Shown here piece after piece: positions 32,678 to 42,149 of a DNA stretch of 64,000 bases; the first letter of the stretch is position 1, and each line of letters opens with the position of its first letter. A model generated the notes under the pieces. The model saw only the letters and a list, made by a program, of their open reading frames with translations, had not been told where the DNA came from and made no database searches. The translations under genes and the position numbers were made by a program. This DNA is from Tidjanibacter sp. (GTDB lineage Bacteria > Bacteroidota > Bacteroidia > Bacteroidales > Rikenellaceae). The DNA lies in assembly GCA_017466345.1 (NCBI GenBank), contig JAFTUI010000017.1:1-64000 (forward strand). The letters run 5' to 3'.

Positions 32678-33749
32678 ATATCTCCACGATTACCTTCATC
32701 ATAGCGATTGTGTAGTCGCCGCGGGAGGCGTGGACACGATGGAGGGCAGGTTGGAGTTTTAGGTAACGCCAGCGGTAGGAATATGTGACCTCCAACTGCG
32801 TTTCGTAGCCACCTCGGTAGAGTCCTCGGCTGACCAGAAAGCCCACATAGTCCTCCTTTGCAAGCAGCGAGCGGCACACCAAAGCCCCCGCACCATAGAG
32901 GTCGCAGTCGCTCCTCGGAGCCCACGCACCGTGAACAATTAGGTACAACTCCCGTCCGCCACGTTGTAGCATAAGGGGTTGTTCGGCAAGCACCCAAAGC
33001 GATGCACGGCTCACTTTGCGCACTCCGCCCCGCTCCAACTCTTGGGCAGTGGGTGCGTAGCCATAGGTCGCCCCCAGATTGTAGGTGCCCAAGTAACTCT
33101 CCCCATCGCCCTTGTAGCCCACCTCGCCAATGGCAAAAATGCCGTCACGCCTGAGGTTCAGGCGGAAGAGTTCGTTCCACTGTTGCGAAGCCACGCCATC
33201 GTAGAGCGAGAGTTTTACGCTCCACCTCTCCGATGGGTGCCACTCGGTGTGGAGTGCCATAGCCGCCAGAGGGGCATCTGCCACCGCAAAATTGGTCGAT
33301 ATGGAGGGAAACAAACCGTTCATTGCCGATGTAAAGACCGAGTTCCACGGCTCGGTGAAGTAGTCTTTGCCGAGATTGCGTATGCCCGCATATACGAACC
33401 ACCGATTGTCCGAGAAGTGCTGACCTATGCCAAATGCCATAAGCGCAAGGGTGGAGGGCGAGTCCTCTATGGCAGAGAAGAGGTGGAGGTCGTCTGCCAC
33501 GCCACCTTTGCCCTGCTCGTGGCGCAGGTTGTTGACAGAGAGCAAATCGAGCGAGAAGGCACCATCTTGCCATATAGGAAATTCATAGTCCACATTCAAG
33601 ATGTTTACCCAGTTGGCAATGCCCGTTGTGGTGTTCCACAGCCCCTCGGTGGTGTAGGCGATGGTGGGTGTGGGGTCTTGGGGCTCTTGTGCGCACAGTT
33701 GAGAGGTCGGTAGTATTACGGCGGCTAAAAGTATTAGAAATTTCTGCAT
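32676..33749 (-). CDS. OprB-like carbohydrate porin
   Basis: A 357-residue outer-membrane protein: signal peptide ending near LCAQ (residue ~21) and a beta-barrel of the OprB/carbohydrate-selective porin type. Recognisable blocks are GLWNTTTGIANWVNILNVDYEFPIW, FSLDLLSVNNL, WFVYAGIRNLGKDYFTEPWNSVFTS and LFPSISTNFAVADAPLAAMALH. The C-terminus alternates hydrophobic residues (YTIAMMKVIVEI). Substrate unknown; single gene. Confidence 0.8.
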   Translation of the reverse strand: MQKFLILLAAVILPTSQLCAQEPQDPTPTIAYTTEGLWNTTTGIANWVNILNVDYEFPIWQDGAFSLDLLSVNNLRHEQGKGGVADDLHLFSAIEDSPSTLALMAFGIGQHFSDNRWFVYAGIRNLGKDYFTEPWNSVFTSAMNGLFPSISTNFAVADAPLAAMALHTEWHPSERWSVKLSLYDGVASQQWNELFRLNLRRDGIFAIGEVGYKGDGESYLGTYNLGATYGYAPTAQELERGGVRKVSRASLWVLAEQPLMLQRGGRELYLIVHGAWAPRSDCDLYGAGALVCRSLLAKEDYVGFLVSRGLYRGGYETQLEVTYSYRWRYLKLQPALHRVHASRGDYTIAMMKVIVEI

Positions 33750-33828
33750 AAGAAAACGGATTTTGTAATTGACCGTAAAGTCGCTACAAAACCCGTTCCA
33801 ATTTTGTTCTCTCTTGGCTATTGCTGTG

Positions 33829-34293
33829 CTATTTCTTTGCCTCGAAGAGGAGTTTTAGTTCGCCATCATCGAAGAGGAAAAGGCGGTTGCCCTCGATTGT
33901 GAAGGCATCAACCTTGGAGAGGTGCTCGAAGAGTGCCATCTCCACTTGGTCGTTGGGGCAGTAGCGCTTGGTGGACATAATGTTTGCAAAGGAAATTTTG
34001 CCTGCAATATCCTTCTGTGAGAGCGCCTCGCTGGGCGTCATAGAATACTCGCCGCCCATAGAGTTGCAGCCCGCAAAGCCGCCAAACGAGCCCTCCGCGC
34101 CAAGAATAAGGCGAGGTGTCTCATCGGGAGTGAAGAGCGAGGTTATGTTTTTGCCATCCATCTGCACAAGGCTCCACTCGGTGGAGAGGAGTGGCAGATG
34201 GTTGCGGTTGGATGCCTTGCGGCAGGGACAGCACGAGGTTGCCACGAGGGCGGCAATCGCTACGCCCAAGAGTAGATTGAGTGACTTTTTCAT
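33829..34293 (-). CDS. META domain (HslJ-like) lipoprotein
   Basis: A 154-residue lipoprotein starting at the ATG at 34293; lipobox LVATSC at Cys21. The META domain follows: LPLLSTEWSLVQMDGKNIT, PRLILGAEGSFGGFAGCNSMGGEY, IAGKISFANIMSTKRYCPNDQVEMALFEHLSKVDAFTIEGNRLFLFDDGELKLLFEA. HslJ relatives are linked to heat and novobiocin stress but the biochemical role is not known. Monocistronic. Confidence 0.88.
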   Translation of the reverse strand: MKKSLNLLLGVAIAALVATSCCPCRKASNRNHLPLLSTEWSLVQMDGKNITSLFTPDETPRLILGAEGSFGGFAGCNSMGGEYSMTPSEALSQKDIAGKISFANIMSTKRYCPNDQVEMALFEHLSKVDAFTIEGNRLFLFDDGELKLLFEAKK

Positions 34294-34376
34294 AATGATA
34301 GGTTTGCTTGTTTGGCTACAAAGATATAAATTTGTGCCAAGATTTTTCAATTCATTAACCAATAAACGAAAAAAAT

Positions 34377-34751
34377 ATGAAACGTATTATCTGTTCGCCC
34401 GAGGCTCCCGCAGCCGTAGGTCCCTATTCGCAGGCTATTGAGGCTAATGGTGCGCTCTACGCATCGGGTCAGCTGCCCCTTATTCCCGCCACCGGCGAGA
34501 TGCCCGAGGGTATAGAGGCTCAGACTCGTCAGTCGCTCGACAATCTGGGCGCAATTCTCCGCGAGGCTGGCTACTCGTTCAACGATGTAGTGAAGACCAC
34601 CGTACTCTTGCAGCACATCTCCGATTTTGGCGCAATGAATGCCGTATATGCCGAGTACTTCACAGGCGACAAACCCGCCCGCATCTGCTACGAGGTTGCC
34701 GCACTGCCCAAAGGCGCACTCGTAGAGATTGACTGTGTAGCAGCAAAATAG
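34377..34751 (+). CDS. ridA: RidA family enamine/imine deaminase
   Basis: A 124-residue YjgF/YER057c/UK114 protein. Blocks: PEAPAAVGPYSQAIEANGALYASGQLPL, ARICYEVAALPKGALVEIDCVA with the catalytic Arg of the family (PARICYEV). It removes reactive enamines such as 2-aminoacrylate. Short intergenic start region; followed by a good terminator. Confidence 0.95.
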   Translation: MKRIICSPEAPAAVGPYSQAIEANGALYASGQLPLIPATGEMPEGIEAQTRQSLDNLGAILREAGYSFNDVVKTTVLLQHISDFGAMNAVYAEYFTGDKPARICYEVAALPKGALVEIDCVAAK

Positions 34752-34778
34752 TTTTTTGAGGAAACTAATCCCTTGACT

Positions 34779-34809
34779 GCCCTCCGATGATTAGTCGGGG
34801 GGCTTTTTT
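34779..34809 (+). terminator. Rho-independent terminator after ridA
   Basis: GCCCTCCGA/TCGGGGGGC stem followed by six T. Confidence 0.85.
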
Positions 34810-34845
34810 GTGCGCTGCGGCGATAAAAATCCCAATTTTTGGGTA

Positions 34846-34876
34846 TTGCTGGGCTAAGAAAGTTGCTCTACTTTTG
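34846..34876 (+). promoter_or_regulatory. Bacteroidota-type promoter of the TonB receptor
   Basis: TTG at 34846-34848 and TACTTTTG at 34869-34876, 20 nt apart, 38 nt before the start codon. No Fur-like or other operator is recognisable. Confidence 0.5.
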
Positions 34877-34913
34877 CACCGTCAAAATTGTTATTAATGA
34901 TAAATAACTATGT

Positions 34914-37229
34914 ATGAAGAGATTTTTCACCCTACTTGCGCTCTTTTGCGCAACCACTCTGGCGACCTACGCCAACATTCCCCCAACCGTTAGTGCCATA
35001 GCACAAAACCCCACCGATGCCCATCTTTTCGGTCACGTTGTGGATGCCGAGACGGGCGAGCACCTTTCGTATGTTACGGTGGTCTTGGAGGGCACCCCTA
35101 CGGGCACCACTACCGATGCTACGGGACACTTCCTGCTGCGTAACCTTCGCCAAGGCACCTACACCGTAACCGTAGAGGCTATCGGCTACGAGAGTGCCTC
35201 GCAGGAGGTCACTATTCACAAGGGCGAAACTGTGGAGTTGGACTTTGCCATCAAGGCTATGCCACTGACTCTCGAACAGGTGGTCGTTACGAGCAGTCGT
35301 AGCGAGCGACTCAAACAAGAGGCTCCTTCGCTTGTGAGTGTCATCGACTCCAAACTCTTCGACCGCGTGGCTTCCCAATCGCTTGCGGGTGGTCTTACCT
35401 TTCAGCCTGGTGTGAGGGTGGAGAACACCTGTCAAAATTGCGGCTTCCCCCAAGTGAGAATAAACGGTTTGGATGGTAAATACTCCCAAATCTTGGTCGA
35501 TTCTCATCCCTTGTTCTCATCGCTTACGGGTGTCTATGGTTTGGAGCAGATACCCGCCAATATGATTGAGCGTGTAGAGGTTATGCGTGGTGGTGGCTCG
35601 GCATTGTATGGTTCGAGTGCCATTGGCGGCACCATCAACGTCATAACCAAAGAGCCCAAGACGAGTATGGCAGAGATGTCGCATACAACCACCTCCATAG
35701 GTCTTACGGGTGCAATGGAGAACTCCACCACCCTCAATGCTTCGCTCGTGTCGGCGAGCCGCAGGGCAGCAATCAGCGTCTTTGCCCAGAGTCGTTCGGG
35801 CGATGGCTACGACCACGATGGCGATGGTTTTACGGAGATTCTCACGACTTCCTCGGAGGCTCTCGGTATGAGGAGTTATTTCCGCACAGGTCCCTACTCG
35901 CGCATTACTGCCCAATATCACCGCATCAAGGACTATCGCCGAGGTGGAGATGCTCTCGACAAGCCACAGCACGAGGCTGAGGTATGCGAGCAGGCAGACC
36001 ACACCATAGACGGAGGTAGCCTTATGTTCGATTGGTCGAACCCCACCCACACCAACCGCTTCAACATCTACGGAGCCTTCCAAAACACCGCCCGTAGTAG
36101 TTACTATGGCGCAGGCAAAGATCCCAACGCATACGGTCGCACCGCCGACCTTACGGCATCTTCGGGTGTGCAGTATATCCACTCGTTCGAGGAACTTCTC
36201 TTTATGCCTGCCGAACTGACTATGGGTGCCGAGTTGAGCCACAACGACCTGCACGATACCTCGGTGGGCTATGAGATTGACACCAAGCAGATTGCCAACA
36301 TCTATGGCGCATACTTTCAGAATGAGTGGAAGAACAAACGCCTCTCCCTCTTGTTGGGCGGACGTTTGGATAAGCACAACTTGGTAGAGAAACCCATCTT
36401 CTCGCCCCGTGTGAACTTGCGCTACAACCCCACGGGAGAGTGGAGTCTGCGACTGAGTTATGCCGAGGGTTATCGTGCACCCCAAGCCTACGATGAGGAT
36501 CTGCATATCGCCATTGTGGGTGGCGAGCGCACACGCATCCAACTTGCCGAGGATTTGAAGGAGGAGCGTTCCTCCTCGCTGAGTGCCTCGGTGGAGTACT
36601 CGGCCTCGTTTGATAATATGGCTCTCAACATCGTTGCCGAGGCGTTCCATACCACTCTCTCGGATGTCTTTGCTCTGCGCGAGATTGGTCACGATGACAA
36701 AGGCGTGGCTGTTCAGGAACGCTACAATGGTTCGGGTGCAACAGTTAGCGGTGTAAACTTGGAGGGCAGAGCAATGTTTGGCTACAACTGCGAGTTGCAG
36801 GCGGGCTTTACCTTCCAGCGCAGCCGCTATGTGGAGGCTGAGCAGTGGAGCGAAACCGCACCCGCCGAGATAGATATGTTCCGCACCCCCAACCACTACG
36901 GATATTTCACTCTGATGCTCCGCCCCGTCCGTAACCTGAACATAGATGTTACGGGTAACTACACAGGCTCGATGCTCGTGCAGCACTATGCAGGCTACAT
37001 TAAGGAGGACGTTGCCGAGAGGACCGAGTCGTTCTTCGATATGGGCTTGCGAGTGGGCTACAACATCCGCCTCTATACCGATGCCAACCTCGAACTCTTC
37101 GGTGGCGTGAAAAACATCTTCAACTCCTATCAGAGCGACTTCGACAAGGGTGCCGACCGCGATTCGGGCTATGTCTATGGTCCTCTCCAACCACGCAGTG
37201 CATACTTGGGTGTGAAGATTTCGTTTTAG
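34914..37229 (+). CDS. TonB-dependent outer-membrane receptor
   Basis: A 771-residue receptor: signal peptide (to ~20), CarboxypepD_reg-like domain (~37-125, HVVDAETGEHLSYVTVVLEG), plug (~130-250: VVTSSRSERLKQEAPSLVSVI, IERVEVMRGGGSALYGSSAIGGTINVI) and a 22-strand barrel ending LGVKISF. The plug carries a CQNC pair (Cys173, Cys176) next to GFPQVRINGLDGKYSQILVD, as in a Bacteroidales subgroup of siderophore/haem-type receptors. Substrate not known. It stands alone, with no SusD, TonB or ABC genes adjacent. Confidence 0.93.
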   Translation: MKRFFTLLALFCATTLATYANIPPTVSAIAQNPTDAHLFGHVVDAETGEHLSYVTVVLEGTPTGTTTDATGHFLLRNLRQGTYTVTVEAIGYESASQEVTIHKGETVELDFAIKAMPLTLEQVVVTSSRSERLKQEAPSLVSVIDSKLFDRVASQSLAGGLTFQPGVRVENTCQNCGFPQVRINGLDGKYSQILVDSHPLFSSLTGVYGLEQIPANMIERVEVMRGGGSALYGSSAIGGTINVITKEPKTSMAEMSHTTTSIGLTGAMENSTTLNASLVSASRRAAISVFAQSRSGDGYDHDGDGFTEILTTSSEALGMRSYFRTGPYSRITAQYHRIKDYRRGGDALDKPQHEAEVCEQADHTIDGGSLMFDWSNPTHTNRFNIYGAFQNTARSSYYGAGKDPNAYGRTADLTASSGVQYIHSFEELLFMPAELTMGAELSHNDLHDTSVGYEIDTKQIANIYGAYFQNEWKNKRLSLLLGGRLDKHNLVEKPIFSPRVNLRYNPTGEWSLRLSYAEGYRAPQAYDEDLHIAIVGGERTRIQLAEDLKEERSSSLSASVEYSASFDNMALNIVAEAFHTTLSDVFALREIGHDDKGVAVQERYNGSGATVSGVNLEGRAMFGYNCELQAGFTFQRSRYVEAEQWSETAPAEIDMFRTPNHYGYFTLMLRPVRNLNIDVTGNYTGSMLVQHYAGYIKEDVAERTESFFDMGLRVGYNIRLYTDANLELFGGVKNIFNSYQSDFDKGADRDSGYVYGPLQPRSAYLGVKISF

Positions 37230-37246
37230 TCAACCGACTACCAACC

Positions 37247-37288
37247 AACCGATTGGGCGAGCCAAGCGTGGCTCGCCCAATCGGTTTT
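37247..37288 (+). terminator. Rho-independent terminator
   Basis: Perfect 18-bp stem starting AACCGATTGGGCGAGCCA with loop AGCG, then TTTTAG; ends the TonB receptor transcript. Confidence 0.9.
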
Positions 37289-37357
37289 AGTGAGCCTACC
37301 AAAGAATTTCTAATTCTTTGTAGTATTTTTGCGGCTCGAAAACGAAGAACATAACGT

Positions 37358-38692
37358 ATGTCAAAAACAATATCACTCTCGGATCACTTCAACTCGGCAC
37401 GTCTGCTACGCTACACGTTACCGACCATCGTGATGATGGTTTTTACCTCCATCTATGGTGTTGTAGACGGCATTTTCGTGTCGAACTTTGCGGGCAAGAC
37501 GCCCTTTGCGGCTGTCAATCTCATCTATCCACCCTTTATGGTCATTGGTGCCATAGGTTTTATGATGGGTACGGGTGGTAGTGCTCTGGTGGCTAAAATT
37601 CTGGGCGAGGGCGACCGCCAGAGGGCCAATAGCACCTTCTCGCTCATTGTCTATACTACGATAGTTGTGGGTGTGGTCATCAGCTCGGCTCTCTTTGCAC
37701 TCTTGGAGCCTGTGGCACGCTGGCTTGGTGCCGAGGGAGAGATGCTCGACTACTGCGTGCGCTATGGGCGTATCTTAACTCTTGCACTGCCGATGTTCCT
37801 CTTGCAGGGTATGTTCCAGCCCTTTATGGTGGCTGCTGACCGCCCCTCGTTGGGACTCATCATCTCGCTCTGTGCAGGCTGTACCAACATTGTTTTGGAC
37901 TACCTGCTGATAGTCCCTTGCGGACTTGGACTCGAAGGTGCAGCCATAGCCACAGCAATGAGCCAATGTGTGGCAGGTATAGTTCCTCTCGTCTATTTTG
38001 GGCATCGTAACAAGAGTATGCTCCGTTTGGGGCGCACTCGCTGGGATGGAGGGGCTCTTTTGCAGACCTGCCTGAATGGTTCCTCGGAGATGGCAACCAA
38101 TGTTTCTGCCTCCATTGTCGTAATGCTCTACAACTACCAACTCCTGCGCTACATTGGCGAAGATGGTGTGGCAGCATACGGTGTTATTGGATATGTGCTC
38201 TTCATCTTCATCGCCATATTTTTGGGTTACTCTACCGGCTCGGCACCCATTGTGAGTTACAATTTTGGGGCTCGGAATTGGGATGAATTGCGTGGTGTAG
38301 TGCGCCGTAGTGGTCGCCTTATAGTGATTATCTCTGTGGGGCTTACAATCCTTGCCGAAGTGCTCTCTGCGCCACTTTCGCGCCTCTTTGTGGGTTACGA
38401 TGAGGGACTCTTTGAGCTGACGCATAGGGCGCTGAGTATCTACTCCGTTTCGTTCCTGCTGTGTGGAGTGAATATCTACACTTCATCGCTCTTCACTGCC
38501 CTCAACAATGGTGTCATCTCGGCTGTCATCTCCTTCTCGCGAGCCCTCGTCTTTGAGTGCGGTGCGGTGTTGCTCATACCTCTTTTCTTTGGCATTGATG
38601 GCATTTGGTGGGCTATCACTTTTGCCGAAGGTGCAGCACTCATTATGAGCCTTGCAATGCTCCTTCGCTATCGCCATAGATACCACTATTAG
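37358..38692 (+). CDS. MATE family efflux transporter
   Basis: A 444-residue, 12-helix exporter: LRYTLPTIVMMVFTSIYGVVDGIFVSNFAG, MGTGGSALVAKILGEGDRQRAN, SSEMATNVSASIVVMLYN and GYSTGSAPIVSYNFGARNWDELRGVVRRS in the second half. MATE proteins expel cationic drugs or metabolites using Na+ or H+. The substrate is not predictable. It may share a transcript with the GtrA-like gene that starts about 100 nt later. Confidence 0.93.
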   Translation: MSKTISLSDHFNSARLLRYTLPTIVMMVFTSIYGVVDGIFVSNFAGKTPFAAVNLIYPPFMVIGAIGFMMGTGGSALVAKILGEGDRQRANSTFSLIVYTTIVVGVVISSALFALLEPVARWLGAEGEMLDYCVRYGRILTLALPMFLLQGMFQPFMVAADRPSLGLIISLCAGCTNIVLDYLLIVPCGLGLEGAAIATAMSQCVAGIVPLVYFGHRNKSMLRLGRTRWDGGALLQTCLNGSSEMATNVSASIVVMLYNYQLLRYIGEDGVAAYGVIGYVLFIFIAIFLGYSTGSAPIVSYNFGARNWDELRGVVRRSGRLIVIISVGLTILAEVLSAPLSRLFVGYDEGLFELTHRALSIYSVSFLLCGVNIYTSSLFTALNNGVISAVISFSRALVFECGAVLLIPLFFGIDGIWWAITFAEGAALIMSLAMLLRYRHRYHY

Positions 38693-38788
38693 TCCACTTT
38701 GGGCATCGTAAAACAGGCGCGTTTTTCTATACCGTTTTTGTCAAAAAAACTCCACTTTTGCGCCCCGAAACCAAACACGTCACAGAAA

Positions 38789-39220
38789 ATGGAGAACAAC
38801 AATAATAAGATGAAGGAGTTTTGGAGGGTGCTCAAATTCGTGCTCTTCTCCGCCAGTGCAGGCATTGTGCAGATAGGCTTGTTTACTCTGCTGAACGAAC
38901 TAACAGAGTGGCAATACTACGCCTGCTATCTTCCCTCGTTGCTTCTTTCGATTTTGTGGAACTTCACGCTCAATCGTAAGTTCACGTTCAAATCGACCGC
39001 CAATGTTACGGGGGCTATGCTGAAAGTCTTGGGCTACTACTGCATTTTCACGCCCACAACCACCCTGCTCGGCAACTTCCTCGCCGAAGACCTCTTGTGG
39101 AACGAATACTTAGTCACTGCACTAAATATGCTTCTCAACCTCTCCACCGAGTACCTCTTCCAACGCTATGTGGTCTATCGTGGCAAGGTTGATAACGCAG
39201 TAAAAAGTGCCAATGAATAA
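38789..39220 (+). CDS. GtrA family membrane protein
   Basis: A 143-residue protein with four helices: FWRVLKFVLFSASAGIVQIGLFTLL, YYACYLPSLLLSILWNFTLNRKFTF (diagnostic WNFxxNRxFTF motif of GtrA) and NMLLNLSTEYLFQRYVVYR. GtrA proteins take part in moving lipid-linked sugars across the inner membrane. I use the ATG at 38789; the longer frame from 38699 has no sensible N-terminus. A later ATG at 38810 is also possible. Confidence 0.88.
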   Translation: MENNNNKMKEFWRVLKFVLFSASAGIVQIGLFTLLNELTEWQYYACYLPSLLLSILWNFTLNRKFTFKSTANVTGAMLKVLGYYCIFTPTTTLLGNFLAEDLLWNEYLVTALNMLLNLSTEYLFQRYVVYRGKVDNAVKSANE

Positions 39221-39221
39221 C

Positions 39222-39262
39222 AAAAGAAAAATCCTATCCGTTAGGATTAGGATTTTTCTTTT
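39222..39262. terminator. Bidirectional terminator
   Basis: 15-bp perfect stem AAAAGAAAAATCCTA/TAGGATTTTTCTTTT just after gtrA and before the end of the methylase gene; works on both strands and marks the left edge of the AT-rich island. Confidence 0.85.
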
Positions 39263-39285
39263 CAGCATCATTACCTTGATTTTTA

Positions 39286-41286
39286 TCAATAATTGGTAAT
39301 CAAAAGGTGAGTTGTTTTTTTGTCATTTCTATTCATAAAACTCACAAGATACTCCTTGTCGAAGGTTTGGATATTTATACCTTCCTTGTTATATAAATCA
39401 TATATAAAGTCAGTGTTTTTGATAATCAGCATCCATTTAGCTTTACACTCATTGAGCATAAAGTTAGCAAGTCTTTCATGATCTGATTTTGAGAATGAAT
39501 TCTGAGCATATGTGCTAAATTCACTATCATACGGAGGGTCTAAAAATACAAAATCATCCTCATTAGGTCGCATTTTTCTAAGGAACATCTCAAAATCGAG
39601 ATTATAAATGTGGGTATCAGCAAAGTGACTAAGCAATGGTATTGAACGATAATAGTTAAGTTTCTTTGACATTAGTTTACGATTGTACGCAATACCGCCA
39701 TATGGAACATTGAACTCTCCTTTGCTACTATATCTAAACATACCACTATAAGCATAGTTGCGTATAAAGAAGAATAATGCACAATGCAGCACTTTATCTC
39801 GTTCTACGATACTCGTATCGTTATACATGTGCCGATAATTCATATATACAGCACTCTTTATAGCAGTCTCAATATTATCAAACAAATCGCCATCCGACAA
39901 TGGGTGTTTTTTTACTTCAAGTTCCCGCATTCGTTGCATCTTTCGGAATAGATTTGTTTCCATTTCTTTGAGAAGGATGCATGAATATGAGGGAAAAGAT
40001 TTTCCTACTATATCAAGAATATCATCCTCCTTATCCTTGCAAAATTGGCAAATTAGTAATTTAAGAACATGCTTATTAATTATACCATTCTTATATTGTA
40101 GGTATATCTCTATAAGGGATTTGTTATCATTAAAGAAGTGACGAGCATTCTCCCATGATTTGTCAATTAATTCTACATAGCGGAAAAATGCTTTATCAGA
40201 AGTCGCAATGTAATTATACAGCGAAATCAGCTCTGAAGAGAAATCGTTAATATGATACTCTCCTGCTTGTACTGCCATAAAGACTGAGCCACCCCCCACA
40301 AAGGGCTCAAAGTACTTATTAAATTGGGGAATATTAGGCAGTATATATTTCAACTCTTTTTCTTTACCTCCAGGCCATTTGATTATAGGCTGCAGCCCAG
40401 TATGCGTATGAGGTATGTTATTTCTTGTTTCTTTACCTTTGAAGAACTCTTCAAGTTCATAATAGGATGTACCATATGAAACTGCGACATCTCGAATCTC
40501 AGAAGATGAAACATTATTATCCACTGTTTTATATGAATCTGAATATGCCACTTGTTGCCTAGATTGATTTGTTTGTAATATAGTATTTATTCTGTTATTT
40601 GCTGCGTTGAAATAATCTTCATTGATTTCAACTCCAATATAGCGTCTTCCAAGTTTTAGAGCAGCAACACCTATTGAACCCACCCCCATAAATGGATCAA
40701 AAATAATATCTTCCTTATTAGAGGCAATTTCAATCATCTTTGTCAAAATAGCAATAGGCTTTTGAGCCGGATGTTTTGGATTACTCAATCTCTCTGGGCG
40801 CATACATATTGGACTCTCAATGAAGTTATGCATCTCTGATTGAGAGATAAAATTCCATGTATGTTTCTTATTCCAACAAGTAAAAATCATTTCACAACTA
40901 TTCAAGAACCCTGCCTTAAATATCTTTGGAGCCGGATTAGTCTTGTGCCAAATCATAAAGTTTGATGTATCAAACCTATGATCAAGACAATTATACCAAC
41001 GACCTAATTGGTTGTACGATGTGAATATAAATAAATTTCCTGTCGGTTTAAGTATTCTCACAAACTCATCCACCCATTCTTCAGGATTAAAGTCAATCAT
41101 ATCCCATGCCGCAACATCATTATTCATGGCAGAACGACCGGGTAATGGTATGTTACCAGTTGAATGCTGACCTAAATTGTATGGTGGATCAGTGAATATA
41201 AAATCAATAGAGTTATCAGGAATCCTTTTTATTACATCCTTACTATCTCCTCGCAGAACACATTTGCGCCAATTTGGATTTTTCAT
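39286..41286 (-). CDS. Double DNA methyltransferase (beta-class plus Dam-like alpha-class fusion)
   Basis: A 666-residue protein with two complete methyltransferase modules. Module 1 (~1-225) is permuted, beta-type: FTDPPYNLG with catalytic DPPY at 33-36, then the AdoMet motif DPFMGVGSIGVAALKLG near 196. Module 2 (~298-666) is D12/Dam-like, alpha-type: KWPGGKEKELKYILP near 300, FEPFVGGGSVFMAV, and FLDPPYDSEF near 582. Both DPPY motifs predict N6-adenine methylation, so it may modify both strands of an asymmetric site. It overlaps the upstream restriction gene by 4 nt. The region is clearly more AT-rich than its surroundings, pointing to transfer. Confidence 0.92.
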   Translation of the reverse strand: MKNPNWRKCVLRGDSKDVIKRIPDNSIDFIFTDPPYNLGQHSTGNIPLPGRSAMNNDVAAWDMIDFNPEEWVDEFVRILKPTGNLFIFTSYNQLGRWYNCLDHRFDTSNFMIWHKTNPAPKIFKAGFLNSCEMIFTCWNKKHTWNFISQSEMHNFIESPICMRPERLSNPKHPAQKPIAILTKMIEIASNKEDIIFDPFMGVGSIGVAALKLGRRYIGVEINEDYFNAANNRINTILQTNQSRQQVAYSDSYKTVDNNVSSSEIRDVAVSYGTSYYELEEFFKGKETRNNIPHTHTGLQPIIKWPGGKEKELKYILPNIPQFNKYFEPFVGGGSVFMAVQAGEYHINDFSSELISLYNYIATSDKAFFRYVELIDKSWENARHFFNDNKSLIEIYLQYKNGIINKHVLKLLICQFCKDKEDDILDIVGKSFPSYSCILLKEMETNLFRKMQRMRELEVKKHPLSDGDLFDNIETAIKSAVYMNYRHMYNDTSIVERDKVLHCALFFFIRNYAYSGMFRYSSKGEFNVPYGGIAYNRKLMSKKLNYYRSIPLLSHFADTHIYNLDFEMFLRKMRPNEDDFVFLDPPYDSEFSTYAQNSFSKSDHERLANFMLNECKAKWMLIIKNTDFIYDLYNKEGINIQTFDKEYLVSFMNRNDKKTTHLLITNY

Positions 41287-42101
41287 CGTGAATTAGGCAA
41301 ATAAGCATTTTTGATCTCATCCAAAGCCTCATTTATGTAATGGGCATTCCTATTATACTCGTCTATAACGATATCGTATCCATATTCTGACTTACATACT
41401 AGATTCCAAAAAGCACGACTAATACACAACTCTTCTTCACAGAAAAATTGACGAACACGTCCTTGTGTCCAAGGTTTCCCTTCACCATAGCGATTGTATG
41501 CTGTTGCAAAAAGTATCTTTACTCTTTCTTCACCTAGTCGATTAGTAAGAATACAATACTGTTCAAGCAGGGCCTCTTTCTCTGAGCGAGCTTTCTTATT
41601 ATCAAGATCTCCTCCAATTTTAAGTTCTATAAGATAATGCATACCGCTTTCCTCGTCACGAAGGTAATAATCGCTTTCATGACGTTTTGTTTCAGCAGTT
41701 CCCCTTCTTTGAGATATACCCTGATAATCCGTTAAACTTGGCACTCTTCTATTGTGACTTCTCTTATATTGTTCAAGTAGTTCTGCGATGTAATCCGTTT
41801 GCTCTTTATAAAGTACCCCTTCTACATGCTGACTAACCTCATAATGAAGTGCTGCAATACTAATAGCCATGCTTTCTAGCATGTTCCCTAATGAACTATC
41901 AAGAGAGCGGGCTAGCGCAGAATAGTATTGAATTTCAGGGCCCAATGCTGCGATGAATACATTGTGTATTTTCATATTGATTACTCCATTTTCATCATCT
42001 ACTTCTGCAATATGACGAGTTGAAAAACCATTAGCATAAGACCTCACAGCACTGCTCACAATGCTACGAATAGCTCTTTCATTATCTATCGTTTGAGTCA
42101 T
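41283..42101 (-). CDS. Type II restriction endonuclease, TdeIII-like
   Basis: A 272-residue protein resembling the TdeIII/MjaII restriction endonuclease family (PF09520), as far as I can recognise: N-terminal helical IVSSAVRSYANGF, HNVFIAALGPEIQYYSALARSLDSSLGNMLE, and a candidate PD-(D/E)xK core with ESDYYLRDE and IELKIGGDLDNKKARSEK near residues 145-170. Transcribed ahead of, and overlapping by 4 nt with, the double methylase. Recognition sequence cannot be read from the protein; two unlike methylase modules argue for an asymmetric site rather than the palindrome cut by some relatives. AT-rich like its partner. Confidence 0.8.
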   Translation of the reverse strand: MTQTIDNERAIRSIVSSAVRSYANGFSTRHIAEVDDENGVINMKIHNVFIAALGPEIQYYSALARSLDSSLGNMLESMAISIAALHYEVSQHVEGVLYKEQTDYIAELLEQYKRSHNRRVPSLTDYQGISQRRGTAETKRHESDYYLRDEESGMHYLIELKIGGDLDNKKARSEKEALLEQYCILTNRLGEERVKILFATAYNRYGEGKPWTQGRVRQFFCEEELCISRAFWNLVCKSEYGYDIVIDEYNRNAHYINEALDEIKNAYLPNSR

Positions 42102-42149
42102 AGTTTTTTGTTTAATCTAAATTGTAATGCTAATATATAACCTATTTTG

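Noticed and set aside
35517-37190. 557-codon open frame antisense to the TonB receptor
   Set aside because: Shadow of the receptor gene; the translation is low in recognisable motifs and has no promoter.
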